Below, piece after piece: positions 24,105 to 35,900 of a stretch of 64,000 nucleotides of DNA; the stretch's first letter is position 1, and every line of letters starts with the position of its first letter. The DNA comes from Craterostigma plantagineum (lineage: Eukaryota; Streptophyta; Magnoliopsida; Lamiales; Linderniaceae): positions 14,757,501 to 14,821,500 of the forward strand of contig JAPQWV010000017.1 in NCBI GenBank assembly GCA_027422505.1, given 5' to 3'. A program made the translations under genes and the position numbers. Below the pieces are notes generated by a model that worked only from the letters and a program-made list of their open reading frames with translations, did no database searches and was not told the origin of the DNA.

Positions 24105-24652
24105 TCTAAAGTCACTTAGAATTTTACCTCGACGTGCGATTGATTTAATTGCTTAATTTTGTCAGTCTAAGTCGCATTCTTGTGTCTAAAGGTCACTAGG
24201 TTGCTCCACTAGACACAAAGCCACTATAAATGTGAGGATTCAAGCCTTGTTCTATTTTTCTTTCTTCGGATCTTTTTCTCGAGTGAGTCACACATCATTT
24301 GCTTGTCTTAACTAGTGACACTTGGCGTCATACTCATCTTGCGTTAGATCGTTAGGAAAATGATAAGGGAGTTTAGGATATTCCTCATTCGGCCTTATAT
24401 TAATTTCCCCACGTTAGCCCTTAGTCATCCACTTTGAGCCTTCTCCGATGTCCTTTTCTTCATTTGAAACCCATTCTCAGCCTTCAACCGAACTATATAC
24501 TCTTCGAATGGTTGTTCAAACGAGAAAAGGAGGGGGAGATAACGAAAGAAAAAATAAGATGATGACAAAAGAAGGCATTGCTCAACGCGCAACAAACAGA
24601 CCAAAGGAACCGGCCTTCCGACTACCTTGTAGAAAGTGGCATGGATCCTGCT

Positions 24653-24945
24653 GTGAACTTCTCCAACGATAATCTCGTACGCTCGTCAGAACGGCTGGAA
24701 GAGGAGCACCACGAAGTGAACTTCTCCAACGATAATCCGGTCTTATATTGGGAAACGAGAAGAGGAGTGCAGCCTCGGGTACGAATTCCATAACCGTGAA
24801 CTTTTCCAAATAGATAATCTCTGAAACCTCTCTAGGGATTAAGAGAAGAGGAGTACGGTATCGGCCCGAGAACCAACAAGACGAACTTCGCCTACGATAA
24901 TCTCCTAGACCCTCATGGAGAAGCGGAGCTTCAGCTTGAGCATAA
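24653..24945 (+). repeat. Degenerate tandem repeat in the pol-env spacer
   Basis: Four copies of a unit opening 'gtgaacttctccaacgataat' start at about 24653, 24716, 24796 and 24881. Spacing grows from 63 to 85 bp. Most copies are followed by 'agaagaggag'-like purine text. Confidence 0.7.
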
Positions 24946-25430
24946 CATAATAAGGGATAGTTCTTAAAAGAAAAAGTGGGAGAAAAGATTGAAAACAAGA
25001 AAGACGCCGAAAAAAAAAGGAGACGGACGTAGGATTGGAAGACGGTGAAGAGATAAGCTCATTTTCCTTTTAACTCCTTCCATTCTAAGTCCTAGCCAAA
25101 TTATAACCCTTACAACCCTTTAATTCCACATAGACGGTCTCTCGCTTAGGTGAAATGATTAAAAATGCATCGATCACATGTAAATTGACATAAAATTGCT
25201 TGTGTTGACTTGAGTGATAAAAATATAAAAATCCCAAGATAGCTAATTGAGAGCAAGAGCGAACCTGGTGAGAGTTGTCGACATGGACCAGTCTATGAAC
25301 TTAGGACTTTAGTTTGATGACATGACTTGACGTTATTTTCTTCTTTCAAATGTCTCGTAAAATTTTAGGCGTGACGATTGATCGAAGCAAAATAATCTGA
25401 CCCCATACCATAAAAAAAAATAGTAATAAA

Positions 25431-25480
25431 ATGTATATATATATATATATATATATACATACATATATGTATATTAAGAA
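25431..25480. repeat. (TA)n microsatellite
   Basis: An uninterrupted TA run followed by 'tacatacatatatgtatat'. Confidence 0.9.
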
Positions 25481-25969
25481 ATAAATAATAAATAAAAATT
25501 TCGGACATTTTGACATGAAATATTATATTTCATATGCGTTGAATTGAATAAATGCGAATTTCTTTAGTGTATCGCACATTCTAAATGCAATTTTAGATTG
25601 CTTTGGTGCTGAATTGTTTAAATGCGATAAATTTTTCATTGCTTCTCTGAGAATTTCAGATCTTTCAAAATTAAGGAGCGAGACGTCGACACTACAAAGA
25701 GAGGAGCTAGACACAAGACCAAATATTTCAAAGATAAAATTGCCAAAAAAAAATGTTGATTAACTCCACTATTACTAACGCTTATCTCTGAGTGGTACAG
25801 ATTTTTAAATTTCTGCCAGGGAAGCTAGACGTTATTACACAGAAAATTCAGGGAGTTTATTGCATTTATTTTAATTACTAAGGGGGAGTCTTACAAAAGG
25901 TTTTATTTTGAAATAGGGGTCAATCTGAAAATTTTAGAAGTACTTACTATTGAGAAACTAGATAGAAGA

Positions 25970-27330
25970 CTTAATTCACGATCATAAGTTTCTCGATCGT
26001 AAACAGTGTTGGAAACAATTTTGATTGGCCGCGATAATTTGCGATCGGAAAATTTTAATTGAGAGGAAATTTTCAAATCAAAAATTTCTCGAGTGCAAAT
26101 AGTAATGGGCCGGATCCATTTAATCGCAAAACGTCCAATCGCAAACCCAACATTGACTTAACGATAGTTAATAAAAGTTTAACTTTAGTCAGTCGAAAAA
26201 CTTTTTCTCACTCAACCCTAATCGCAAAACTCTCTCTAGCGAAAAACTTTCACAGACAGTTCAAAACTGCTCAAAAATCTTTCGATTTTCAACACGAAAT
26301 TGTCTGTGTAAGGTAGAAGAGAATCTGTTGCCATTTGCGTGTGATTTAACTTCGTTAGCATCTGCATTTTGTTGTTTTTCGCATGATTTATATTAGTTTC
26401 TCGACTGTTCTTCAAAACTGAGAAAATCGTATACTATTTCATAGTGTTTTAGGCTTGATTATGAGTGTTTTCTGAGTTTAATGCCTGCACTTAAGATAGT
26501 TTCGATATTCACTATGAATCTGATAGAATGGATCATCGGAAAATCTGCATCTTCGACTGTAATCTGAGTTTTTGATGAAACTGGGTATTTGAATGTTTAA
26601 AGCCATCGAAGAACTTTGTCGATCGCAAACAGTCTTAATTGAATTCTGATTTAATTGAGATACTGTTTATGTCGAATTAGTTTCTCGATCCGTAAAATTC
26701 TGATTTAGTCGCTAAGATAGAAGATTTTGACCGGAAATTTTTTTACATCGAGAAATCTAATTAGAATTTTTGTGAGCGAAAAACTTACGCACTGATTAGA
26801 CAATTTAGATACAAATTTTATCGAGCGTAAAACTTACTATCGCAAAATAGAAATTTTCGATTCAATTTCAATTTGGTCGCAAAAAATTAGCAGCGACAAA
26901 TTAACTTTTCAACACGTAATTTTTCGATCGCAAAATTCGCCGCTTGGGATCTAATTGATTGGAAAATTTCTCGACGATTGACTTAGTCTTTCGTTGATTA
27001 ATTTCTCGATAAAATTATATCGCAGCGAAAATTATTTTACTTACAATCGAAAATCATATTCCGCTCGACAAATTTCAAATCAAAAAATTTTATTCAATCG
27101 AGGAAAATTTCTCGATAGTAAATTTACCTGAGAAATAATTTCTCGATCGTAAATTTACACGGAATTTTTCTCGACCGTAAAATAGACCGACTACAGTCTC
27201 GATTTCAACTTCAATACTTAGAAAATTTTACTAAGCCTTTTACTCTGTAGCGGACCTTTGCGAATAAAATTTTCTCGATCGAAATATCGAACTGAGTCAT
27301 GACAATTGAAATTAATGCATAGGAAATCAT
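25970..27330 (+). repeat. TCTCGATCG-rich block before the env-like ORF
   Basis: Repeated words TTTCTCGATCGTAAA, CGATCGCAAA and AATTTCTCGA with irregular spacing. CGATCG is palindromic. Homologous blocks are at 57065-58300 and, more diverged, in the gag leader at 17040-17600. Confidence 0.75.
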
Positions 27331-27584
27331 TTTCAAAATCAATTTTATCGAGCGAACTAATAAAATTGAGCATATTTAAGCACGGAAAAATTACATTCGA
27401 AATTACATTCATGCCATTACGATTTTTCAAAATTGAGCATATACTATGGATTCGATATGATTTCAATTCAAAATTCATCGAACATGCTATTACTTGCGAT
27501 ATTACTATAGTTTGATGAAATTTATTCATACTTCGACTGAAAATAAAATTGAACTAATAAACTTTTATATATCTTATTTTTCAG

Positions 27585-30500
27585 ATGGATCGCTATCCAA
27601 GATATAATCATATATACGACCACAACTTGTATCTGAAGGTCCAGGTTACAAATTTTCAGCTCGATCTGAGCACCTTTCGATGCCCGGACGAGATTATTGT
27701 CTCTATCCTGAGAGGTCACCCCATCTGGCATGCGTTAACGGCCACCGCATCAGTGCCGATGGTATATCTCCAGTAGTTCTGGGGCTGCATACAAGGAGTA
27801 GACAATGGAGCTTTCAGATTCTCAACAAGGATCGGGACGCGGCATATTAGCATCGACAAGAACCAGTTCGACATGTTACTGGACTTGCCTCACAGCAATA
27901 ATTACGACCCGCTCCCATCCGATGCTGAGATAATTCAAGATTATTTGCACATGGGATACCAACCGCCGCTCACAAGATTAGCTCAGGTCCAGAGCAGCGG
28001 AATCCCACACCCGTGGAAGACACTATTCGAAATAGTGAATAGTGTCTGTCGCCCAAGCACGCAGGATTTGATAAGGGCAACAGCAACATTTTGAGGGTCT
28101 TCCATGGCACGCCTTTGCAAGAAATTACGACTACACTCAGCTGATCTGGAACGACCTCGCGGACCAAATTCGGCAAAAGGAGAACCGGCGATCGAAGAAC
28201 GTGCCTTATGCTCGGTGGTTCAGCTTCATCATCAGGGAGATCATGGCGCTGCACCAGACCATCCCTACTCTGCCTCTTGGCAGAAATTACCAACCACCAA
28301 GGCTCAAGTTCTTTCACAACCCACGGCTCACGGACCTGGACCAACCGTCGATGCCGATCTCATTCGACCTGGACCTGGACCAACCGTCGATGCCGATCTC
28401 TTTCACAACCCACGGCTCACGGACCTATACTGTCGGGACAGGAATCTCACCGAGGAAATGATTCGAGGGCCCCGACAGTGCTTGGAGCTAGCCCTCACCA
28501 ACAACTACAACAGCTAAGCCCTGAGGACGCTATGATTGATGATGTTGCTCAGGAGCTAGCTTAGGAGCCCCCATTGGTCGAAGAGCCAATGCCCGACGTC
28601 GATGATACGCTGATAGACGTCGTGGCTACGGAGATGGAACTCGAGGCTCCTGACCTCGAATTACAAGTGGAAGAGCCCTTACATGTAGGCGTGCTCGAAG
28701 AAACCATTGAGGAGGTTCTTCTACAAGAAGCACAACCCGAGACAGAAATTGGGCAGAGCTCGCTTCCACTGGTAACGGATCAGGCTCCAGGGGATGTTGA
28801 ACGTGATCCCACTCCTCACACAGCTACACCATCCGACACGGAGTCAGATGAGGAGATTAGCCTGATAAGACGGACTCCCAGACGACTTAGTATTCAACTG
28901 GAGTCCCTCTTCCCGGCCGTCACCGACGCACCAGATATCACGCTGACCACAACGACAAGTGTTGCTTGCACTTCTTCGCTCAATCTTGAGCCGCAACCAA
29001 CTCACGTGATGTCTGGTTCGCAGGCGCAACCTGAGCCTGCCTTAACACCCATAGAGACGAATCCTCAAGATTCGACTCGAGGATTGGGTGGAAGTCTCAT
29101 ACAGTCACAACCTCAAGTGACTGAGAGCCAACCCACAGAGTCGGTGTCTACTCAAGGGTTGATAACAGGCGACATCAGTCGTCCTGGTCCATCTCAGGAG
29201 GCGTCCGCACCCTTCGTGACGATCGAACAGTTCAAGGCCGCTCTCTCTGCCGCTGTACAGTCAATGGAAGAAAAGATCACAGATAGAGTACTCCAAGCAC
29301 TCGAGGCATCCCGAAGAGATACCGGGAAAGCACCTGCCTCTGAAGGCCCATCGTCACGAATCAACCCCACACCTCCACAACCCACACCCACCGACCCTCT
29401 AGCCACTTCCTCCATCCTCATCAACCCATACACAATCCCTATCACCGAGCCCCATGACATTCTCCTCGCCCGTCTGATAGGCCTTTCCATCCGATCGCCG
29501 CAAGAAGAATCCCTCTATAGGTGATTGGTGGACCATCCTGAGCCACCGACTGACACCTGCCGAGGCCAAAGCTCCCACTCACGGCGCAGACATGACGATC
29601 CTGACGATCAGGACCCTCATGAGGGGGAGAAGAGGCCAAGGACATCAACAAGTGGCCAACGACAAGGCTCAGGCGCTACGCAGACAAGCGCTGGAGCTGG
29701 TGAAATCCAAACAACCCAAACACAAACCCACCATACCCAAACACAAACCCACCGAACCCAAACACAAACCACCCACCAAGCCCAAACTACCCACACCACG
29801 CGCCGCACCGCCCACATCGACCCACCAACCTTTCACCTGAGGACGCCTCCGTCCACCCCACCGATCTACTCAAGCCCTTGCTTCCGGAAGAAGAAGCAAG
29901 TGCTGCGATGCTTGTAGCTCTAGCAGCTACCCAAGCCACTCCCTCAGTCGCTCCAGACCAACCGGGACCCTCTGGACATGGCGTCATCCACACGAGGCCC
30001 TAGACAAGTACATCTTAGAAGGACAGTGGATGACCCACACCATGCCCGAGGAGCATCAAAGACAACGGCTTCACGACGTTCGGCGCTTTCTACAACAAGC
30101 GTCTATTGATCTCGTAATCATAGAAGACGACGAGCTTCAGGAAGGTGAAGACTACGGGCGAGTTATCCCAAGGCTACCAGAGTTAATCGCTCAACAGGCG
30201 GTTCCATCTCCAAGGCTAACGCCAGGGACCGTCCGGATCGACACGTAATGGGAAAACATTCAAATAGAAATTCCCTTCCTCGAAAAAGTTCGTGAGAATA
30301 TTTGGAGGTCTCCGGACAGAGTGAAGAAGCCGAACGAGTTCGAGCTTAGAGGGATCTCTCATTGGGATCAGCAGAAGAGGATGACCTACCTCTGGATGCT
30401 GACCAAACTAGGACCTGATGTTAGGCTGGGGATGACTAAGACACAAGCCAAGAGCCATATAAGAGTCTCTCCCTAATAAGCCAACTACTCAGCGTATATT

Positions 30501-31114
30501 GTGCTAAAGGAGGACTTCCAACACCTCACTACATTATCGAACGAGTGGACAGGACCCGAGAGGAACTGAGCGACAGCGACCTGCCGTACCTCCCCGCCGA
30601 TGAAGTGTACCGTCTTTATCAGCTATACGTGGAGAAGTACAAAGGTCCTCAAGGCTTCATCAAGAAAGAAGGCCTCGAAGGGCTCTACCGGTTCATGATG
30701 CGCCAGGTCAAGTACTATGCCGCACACGACCTTCAGATGGCTCTGGAGAGCAATATGAAGAAGGTCAACATGACCGCTCCACTCAACAAAGGACCTGAGA
30801 TCGAAGGGCTTCCCAACAATCACGTGCACATCAGCTCAGTCCTAGGCGTCACCTACCACAATCCAATAACAAAGAAGAATAGGTTGATGCTGAAGACTGA
30901 GATTCATAAGTCTTGTGATGGGACGCTCAAGGTCGTCAGGAAAAACATCGAGCAGAGGTTGGAAGAAATCAACAGAGACACTATACTGAGGATCCACAGG
31001 TTCTTGAGAGAACAGCCGCTCCTAATGGAATTGCTTGAAGATATCGAGGAGCGACTGGAGTTTAGGATCACGCTGAGGAACTACGAGCATGCGCTGGGCT
31101 TACGCAGATCGTAG
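27585..31114 (+). pseudogene. SIRE-A env-like ORF, copy 2 (broken)
   Basis: The ATG at 27585 opens MDRYPRYNHIYDHNLYLKVQ. The N-terminal domain has FRCPDEIIVSILRGHPIWHA, also seen in SIRE-B as FRCDAPVIVEILKGHPLRHA. Then come IPHPWKTLF, SKNVPYARWF and LTDLDQPSMPISF, a Ser/Thr/Pro-rich middle (316-codon open stretch 28574-29524), and a C-terminal domain (189 codons, 30545-31114) with ESDLPY-like and DLQMALESN segments ending ALGLRRS. Stops and shifts occur near 27774, 28095, 28560, 29522, 30001, 30246 and 30476. No signal peptide or membrane segment stands out. Function unknown; it ends 32 bp before the polypurine tract. Confidence 0.85.
28312..28440 (+). repeat. Local duplication inside env-like copy 2
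   Basis: 'tttcacaacccacggctcac' and 'ggaccaaccgtcgatgccga' each occur twice within 130 bp, in the order A-B-B-A and the same orientation. Other copies of the ORF have a single A-B, so this is a lineage-specific rearrangement in a dead copy. Confidence 0.8.
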
Positions 31115-31146
31115 AGGACAAACGGCGCAGAGACGCAATCAAGCAC

Positions 31147-31157
31147 AAAGGGGGAGA
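31147..31157 (+). promoter_or_regulatory. Polypurine tract of the plus-strand SIRE-A end
   Basis: AAAGGGGGAGA directly before the LTR at 31159, as expected for plus-strand primer. Confidence 0.9.
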
Positions 31158-31158
31158 T

Positions 31159-31508
31159 TGTAGAATACTATTTGTAATTGTGCTTCATTTTATTAGTTGT
31201 CCTTGTAATTAGGGGCGTTTTGTATTGTAGTCCTTAGATTAGGACTAGTTTGATATTTATCCCAAGTTTATTTGGTATAAATACATGTAAATCAATTGAG
31301 CTGAATAGAGAAAGTTTTTGAATTGATCTGAAAGGCTTGCAATTCGATTTCTAGAGAGAGAAACAACAGTAACTTTCTCACTCTACTCGAATTCTCTCTC
31401 TTGTTCTTCATTTGAGTTTTTCGATCGAATTTAATTGCTTATCTAAACGATCGAATTACTATGAATTCTAGCCTACGATCGTAGAGTTATTAATCGTAGG
31501 ACTTAACA
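31159..31508 (+). repeat. SIRE-A 3' LTR (copy 2)
   Basis: Begins TGTAGAATACTATT and ends GGACTTAACA. It matches the LTR at 5010-5361. A TATA-like GGTATAAATA lies at about 31274. The flank from 31509 is gypsy RT, so this LTR sits inside a gypsy pol; the first five flank bases are gaggt. Confidence 0.85.
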
Positions 31509-31945
31509 GAGGTAATGAATATTTATTTTCCACCGTCATTTTATTCAACTGCCTGTAGTCAATACACAACCTAAGCGTTCCATCCTTCTTTTTAACGAAG
31601 AGTACAGGCACTCCCCATGGTGATACGCTTGGTCGTATATATCCCTTGTCTAATAATTCCCTCAACTGTACTTTTAACTCATTCAACTCTATTGGTGCCA
31701 TACGATACGATGGAATAGATATTGGTGCCGTGCTTGGTTGAAGCTCAATCGTAAATTCTGTATCGCGATCTGGCGGTAATCCAGACAAATCCTCAGGAAA
31801 AACATCAGGATATTCACTAACCACTGGGATATCCTCCACCTTCAACCCACATAATAGTGTATCTATAACATAAGCTAAATAACACTCACATCCTTTATTT
31901 ATCATTTTAGATGCTTCTAAGCTGGATATCTGATATGCTGTCCAT
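31509..31945 (-). pseudogene. Gypsy (chromovirus-type) RT N-terminal fragment
   Basis: On the minus strand: [67 protein letters not shown], then [20 protein letters not shown] and [15 protein letters not shown]. This is the protease-RT junction and first fingers of a chromovirus RT. It stops at 31509 where the SIRE-A LTR begins, before the catalytic YxDD box. Upstream it joins directly to LTR sequence at about 31946, so gag and protease are deleted. A 310-codon open frame (31468-32400) runs through the LTR block into this RT; its first half is not real protein. Confidence 0.85.
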
Positions 31946-32581
31946 ACACTATTGGATTTGCGAAGTACTCCCAATCCGCAAAGTAGTCGATCTTCAATTT
32001 GCGAAGTTGATTTGCGAAGTGTTTGAGTTTGCAAACTGTTGGATTCGTAAAACTCGATTAGCCAAACTTCCACGAGCTCGCAAACCTCGACTCGCCAAAT
32101 GGATTCGCAGAACTGATACGGGTTCGCCAAGTGACCAATTCGCCAACCGAGTGCGTAAAACCTTGCATGGATTCGTGAAATGGAGTTCGCAAGACTCCTT
32201 TGATCTGCGGCATGCTGATTTCGCCAATTGTGTTTGCAGACTGCCTTGAGTTCGTCATCCAGGCTGGGTTCGCGAAAGGCTTGAGTTCGCAAACTTCTTA
32301 CTGAGATTCGCGGCTTTTGGGTTCGTGAAACTCTTGTTTTGCGAATCCGATCCCACCAAAAACAACTTTCAGTTTGTGACGCCTTATGCTTTGAGATCAA
32401 AATCTCAACAACACTTTAAAGGTTGGTATAAACTCCTTAAACCCTAAATTCGAACTTGGCTAATAACGTACGCCTCACCTTCCCTTTTGTGCTTAAAATC
32501 TCTAAAACATGTTAATATAGGATTTTAAAGGTTCTAAACTAAGGTTAGAACATACTTTTCGAGAATTACAGTTGCACAACC
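31946..32581 (-). repeat. Tekay-like LTR, left part (interrupted by SIRE-B)
   Basis: Contains a diverged TTCGCGAA/TTCGCCAA block (to about 32350) like that at 160-715 and continues, across the SIRE-B insertion, at 47088. The last five bases (32577-32581, caacc) are the target-site copy. Its junction with RT at about 31946 shows that the end of the LTR has been lost. Confidence 0.7.
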
Positions 32582-32877
32582 TGTTGGTCCCGAAATGCAC
32601 CAAACAAGGAATCAAAGAAGCTAGATGGAATGAAAAGGGAGAATTTCTCACCTTGTAGTGTGTGTAGTGTGTGAAAACGAATTTTAGCTTTTTGATCTTT
32701 GATTGCCTTTCAAAGTGAGTTGGTAAAACCTTATATACCACATTAACCCTAGGTATATTAAGGCCCAATCACTAATAATAAAATAATTACAATCTTGTCC
32801 AAAGCCCAAGCTAAAGATAATTACATAATAAGTCTCAAGACTTAAACTATTGACACAACAAATTAAATATCCTAACA
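32582..32877 (-). repeat. SIRE-B 3' LTR
   Basis: On the minus strand it begins TGTTAGGATATT and ends GGGACCAACA. By eye it shows no difference from 46787-47082. A TATA box (GGTATATAAGG) lies at about 32730-32740. 296 bp is short for a Sirevirus LTR. Confidence 0.95.
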
Positions 32878-32892
32878 ATCTCCCCCTTTGTG
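32878..32892 (-). promoter_or_regulatory. SIRE-B polypurine tract
   Basis: On the minus strand it reads CACAAAGGGGGAGAT, directly against the 3' LTR. Confidence 0.92.
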
Positions 32893-32935
32893 TCAATTGT
32901 TGGGAGTCTTGAATCTTGGGCGTTGGGATGGTGGA

Positions 32936-35900
32936 TTAGCGTGTGAGTGTTTCGCGAAGCCCTAGCTTGAACTCGAAGGCGCGGAGATTCCTTCGAAGAA
33001 CCATTCTGTCAGGAATAGCGTCAATGAGCTTCGCGAACTTGGATCGGCAGAGGGGATCTTCTTCCGAAAGGATGCGGCAAATTCTCATGAGTTTGTCTTG
33101 GATGATTGTGAGCGTCCCATCTGAGAATTTTGCCACCTCGGAGCAGCGCAGGAGCCTCATCTTTCCTTTGTAGTTCGAGTAGGCGACCGCCGGATCATCT
33201 CCGTCGATCACATCGCCCTCTCGATAGTCGTCTGCATTCTTGAAAGATGGGCGCGTCAAGTTCACCTTCTTGAGATTATGTTCCACCGCCATCTGCAGAT
33301 CGTGGGTGGCGTAGAATCTGACCTGTCGGAGCATGTGGTGCTTGATGGCCACATATCCCATGGTGACCGGTTCAGCACGTACGAGATGTCCAGAGCTTCT
33401 GGGGACGAGTCTGAACTGCTTCAGGGATTCCAGCATGCTGTATAGGTCACCCAGGCGCAGAAATTTGAAGTCCGCCTCACTGACTTCACTGTAGCTCTCA
33501 TCCTGCCTCATTACTGTGAAGACTGGGTAGTGGACAGGTCCTTTCGACTCGTGGCGGAGGTCAGTGACTTTGCAGATGGGGGCCCGATTCATTTCCTGAG
33601 TGATGTTTTCCTCGTCGGACAGCGTCCTATCTGTGCATTTGTGGCACAGAAGGCTCCATCGATAGAGTTGCTTCTTTCTCTCGCTCCAACTTTGGATGTT
33701 CATCAGCTCATACTCGTCGAAGGTGGTAACGATCTTTTCCTTGCGCCGCCAGATCCTCTTCCTGATCTCTTCCTGAAATGGCGCGGTGATCTTTTTATTT
33801 TCCCACGGTGCTTCCGGTATATCCACCGTGGGCACATCTGTTTGAGCAGCAGGAGCCTCAGTTTGCTGCGCTTGGAACTGAAGGATGTTCTCGAGCTCGG
33901 CCGGTTCCGCGTCGTACTCCTCTCCGTTCTCGTCGTCTGCGGTGTTGATCAGCGTGAGCGAGGCTTCCTTTAGCAGACGTCGAGCGTTTTCCACCAACTT
34001 CCTGGCTGCTACTGCGTCGGCGGGTGTGTACAGCCATTCATCGTTGAAGATGTAGGCCTCAATCTCATTTTGTGCGCAGTAGACGTCCTCGACAGCCAGG
34101 TTGGGGTCGATGTCGAGAGGGGTGTGGCTATGTGATGGCGAGGGTGTTGCTTCGAAGGAGTTTGTGGATTGTGGGGATGGTTGTGGTGGAGATTCAGGTG
34201 GTTCGGTTGTGGTGATGGTTTTGGCAAGGATGATTTGGGTGACGGGTGGCGTAGATGTGGTGGTGGCCTCTAGCGTCGATGTGACAGCTAGAGGCTCCGA
34301 GGTGGTGGATGGAGATGATGTTGAGGTGGTCTCTAACGTCGATGTGACGATTAGAGCTTCGGAGACGGTAGTGGGTGGTGGTGAGGGTGATTTGGCTAGT
34401 GACTCAGGGTGAACAGGGTGGGATTTTTGGCTAGTGGGTTGTGAGGTTTCTGGTGCAGACGTCGTTTCAGGTCCAGAGGAGGAGGGCGGCGTCGATTGCA
34501 TGAATCCTTGTGAGCTCAGCTGCCTATTCTCCCCCTCGCGGCGATCTTGATCATCATCTTGATCGTCGCGTCTGGTCCTGCTAGTCTCGCCTTGAGTGCG
34601 GCAAGACAGTGGTTGTGTCATGATCTTCTTCATCTGCTGTTCCTCCTCGTCGAGTTCTGTCATGGACTCGAATCTTGCTCTGAGGATGTAGAATAGTTCC
34701 TTGGCAGAGATGGAGGAGAGAAGATCATCGGCGTCCGTGTGTTGCATGGGTGGTGGCGTCTCCGGGGCCACACCTTTGCCTTTGTCGACGGTGGACGCTT
34801 CGAGACGCGCGTAGACTTTATCTAAAATTGACGCCTCAAGAGTCTTTGCAAACTCTTGAAGACGCGTCTCTAGCGCGGTCTCGGTGACGAAGTGGGGTAA
34901 ATCTAACAAGTTGGAGTCACGAAGAGCTCCAACTGACACCGACTCGGTGAATATCGCCGATCGGCCGCCCGTTTGCACGGGACTGGAAAAGACGGGGTCA
35001 CTCAGACTTCCCGTTAGCATCATCGATGAGACAGACTCAATCGAATGATGGCCTAGACTCACGGTTGTTGTGATGTTGGCCGTGCTAGGTCTTCCGCTCT
35101 CAGTCACAGAGACATCACCGAGCGTTCTGACAGAGTCACGAAGACTCTGTGGTGCGGTAAGAGGTGTATGTGTCCTAGAAACGGAAGGAATTATGGGGAG
35201 TGAGGGCACTAGACTCGATGTGTATGAAAAGGATGCAGTCTGAGGCGAGGGACTGCTTGTTTCAACATCGATCATCTCCAAGTGGGATGTCGATGGTATA
35301 CGTGGCTCCTCGTGGAATGAAATACCTTCCTGTAGCGAGGAAGATAAGTGGGTTGGTGGGGTTGTTTGCGTGGTTGAGCCAGATGCCACGACTTCTACTC
35401 GGGAGGTGAACACATCACCTCCTGTACCTATTGGTTCGGCTCGGCTTATTTGTGGCGGAGGAGGTCGATCGTGTTTTTGTTTCGATCGACGCTCCGTGGG
35501 GCGGCTTACGTCATCCTCACGCGACCGTTTTTTCGGAACGCGGGTGGAGGAGGATGCGGCGCGACCAGAAGACTTTTTGGAGGTGGTGGGAGGGGTGTGG
35601 CTGGTCCCGGGGATAGGAGCAGTGGGGTTGATCTGCGCCATAGGGACAATGGAGAGGGGTCGGGGGCTCTCGCGGAACGCGGCGGTTGTGGCCCGGTATT
35701 CTTGGACGTGTGGGTTGGTTGGGTCGGCGTAGGCGAGCACGTCGTCCGGGATCACCATTGCGTGTCGATCCTTCGCCGGTGTGTTCTTCTTGGCGAACTT
35801 CTCGACAGTTGGTATCTGAAAATGTTCTGCTGCCGGACGGATGCGGATGTTGGTTGAGTGTAGGCGGAAGTGCTTTATTAGAGCTGGGAGCCATCGCATG

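Larger units (their letters stand above)
24105..27584 (+). other. Pol-env spacer of the plus-strand Sirevirus
   Basis: About 3.5 kb without a convincing gene. It holds polypurine-like tracts at 24522-24541 (AAAAGGAGGGGGAGAT core) and 25876-25890 (CTAAGGGGGAGTC), a degenerate tandem repeat at 24653-24945, a TA microsatellite at 25431-25470 and, from 25970, the TTTCTCGATCGTAAA-rich block that also marks the leader before gag. Short ORFs here look incidental. Confidence 0.7.
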
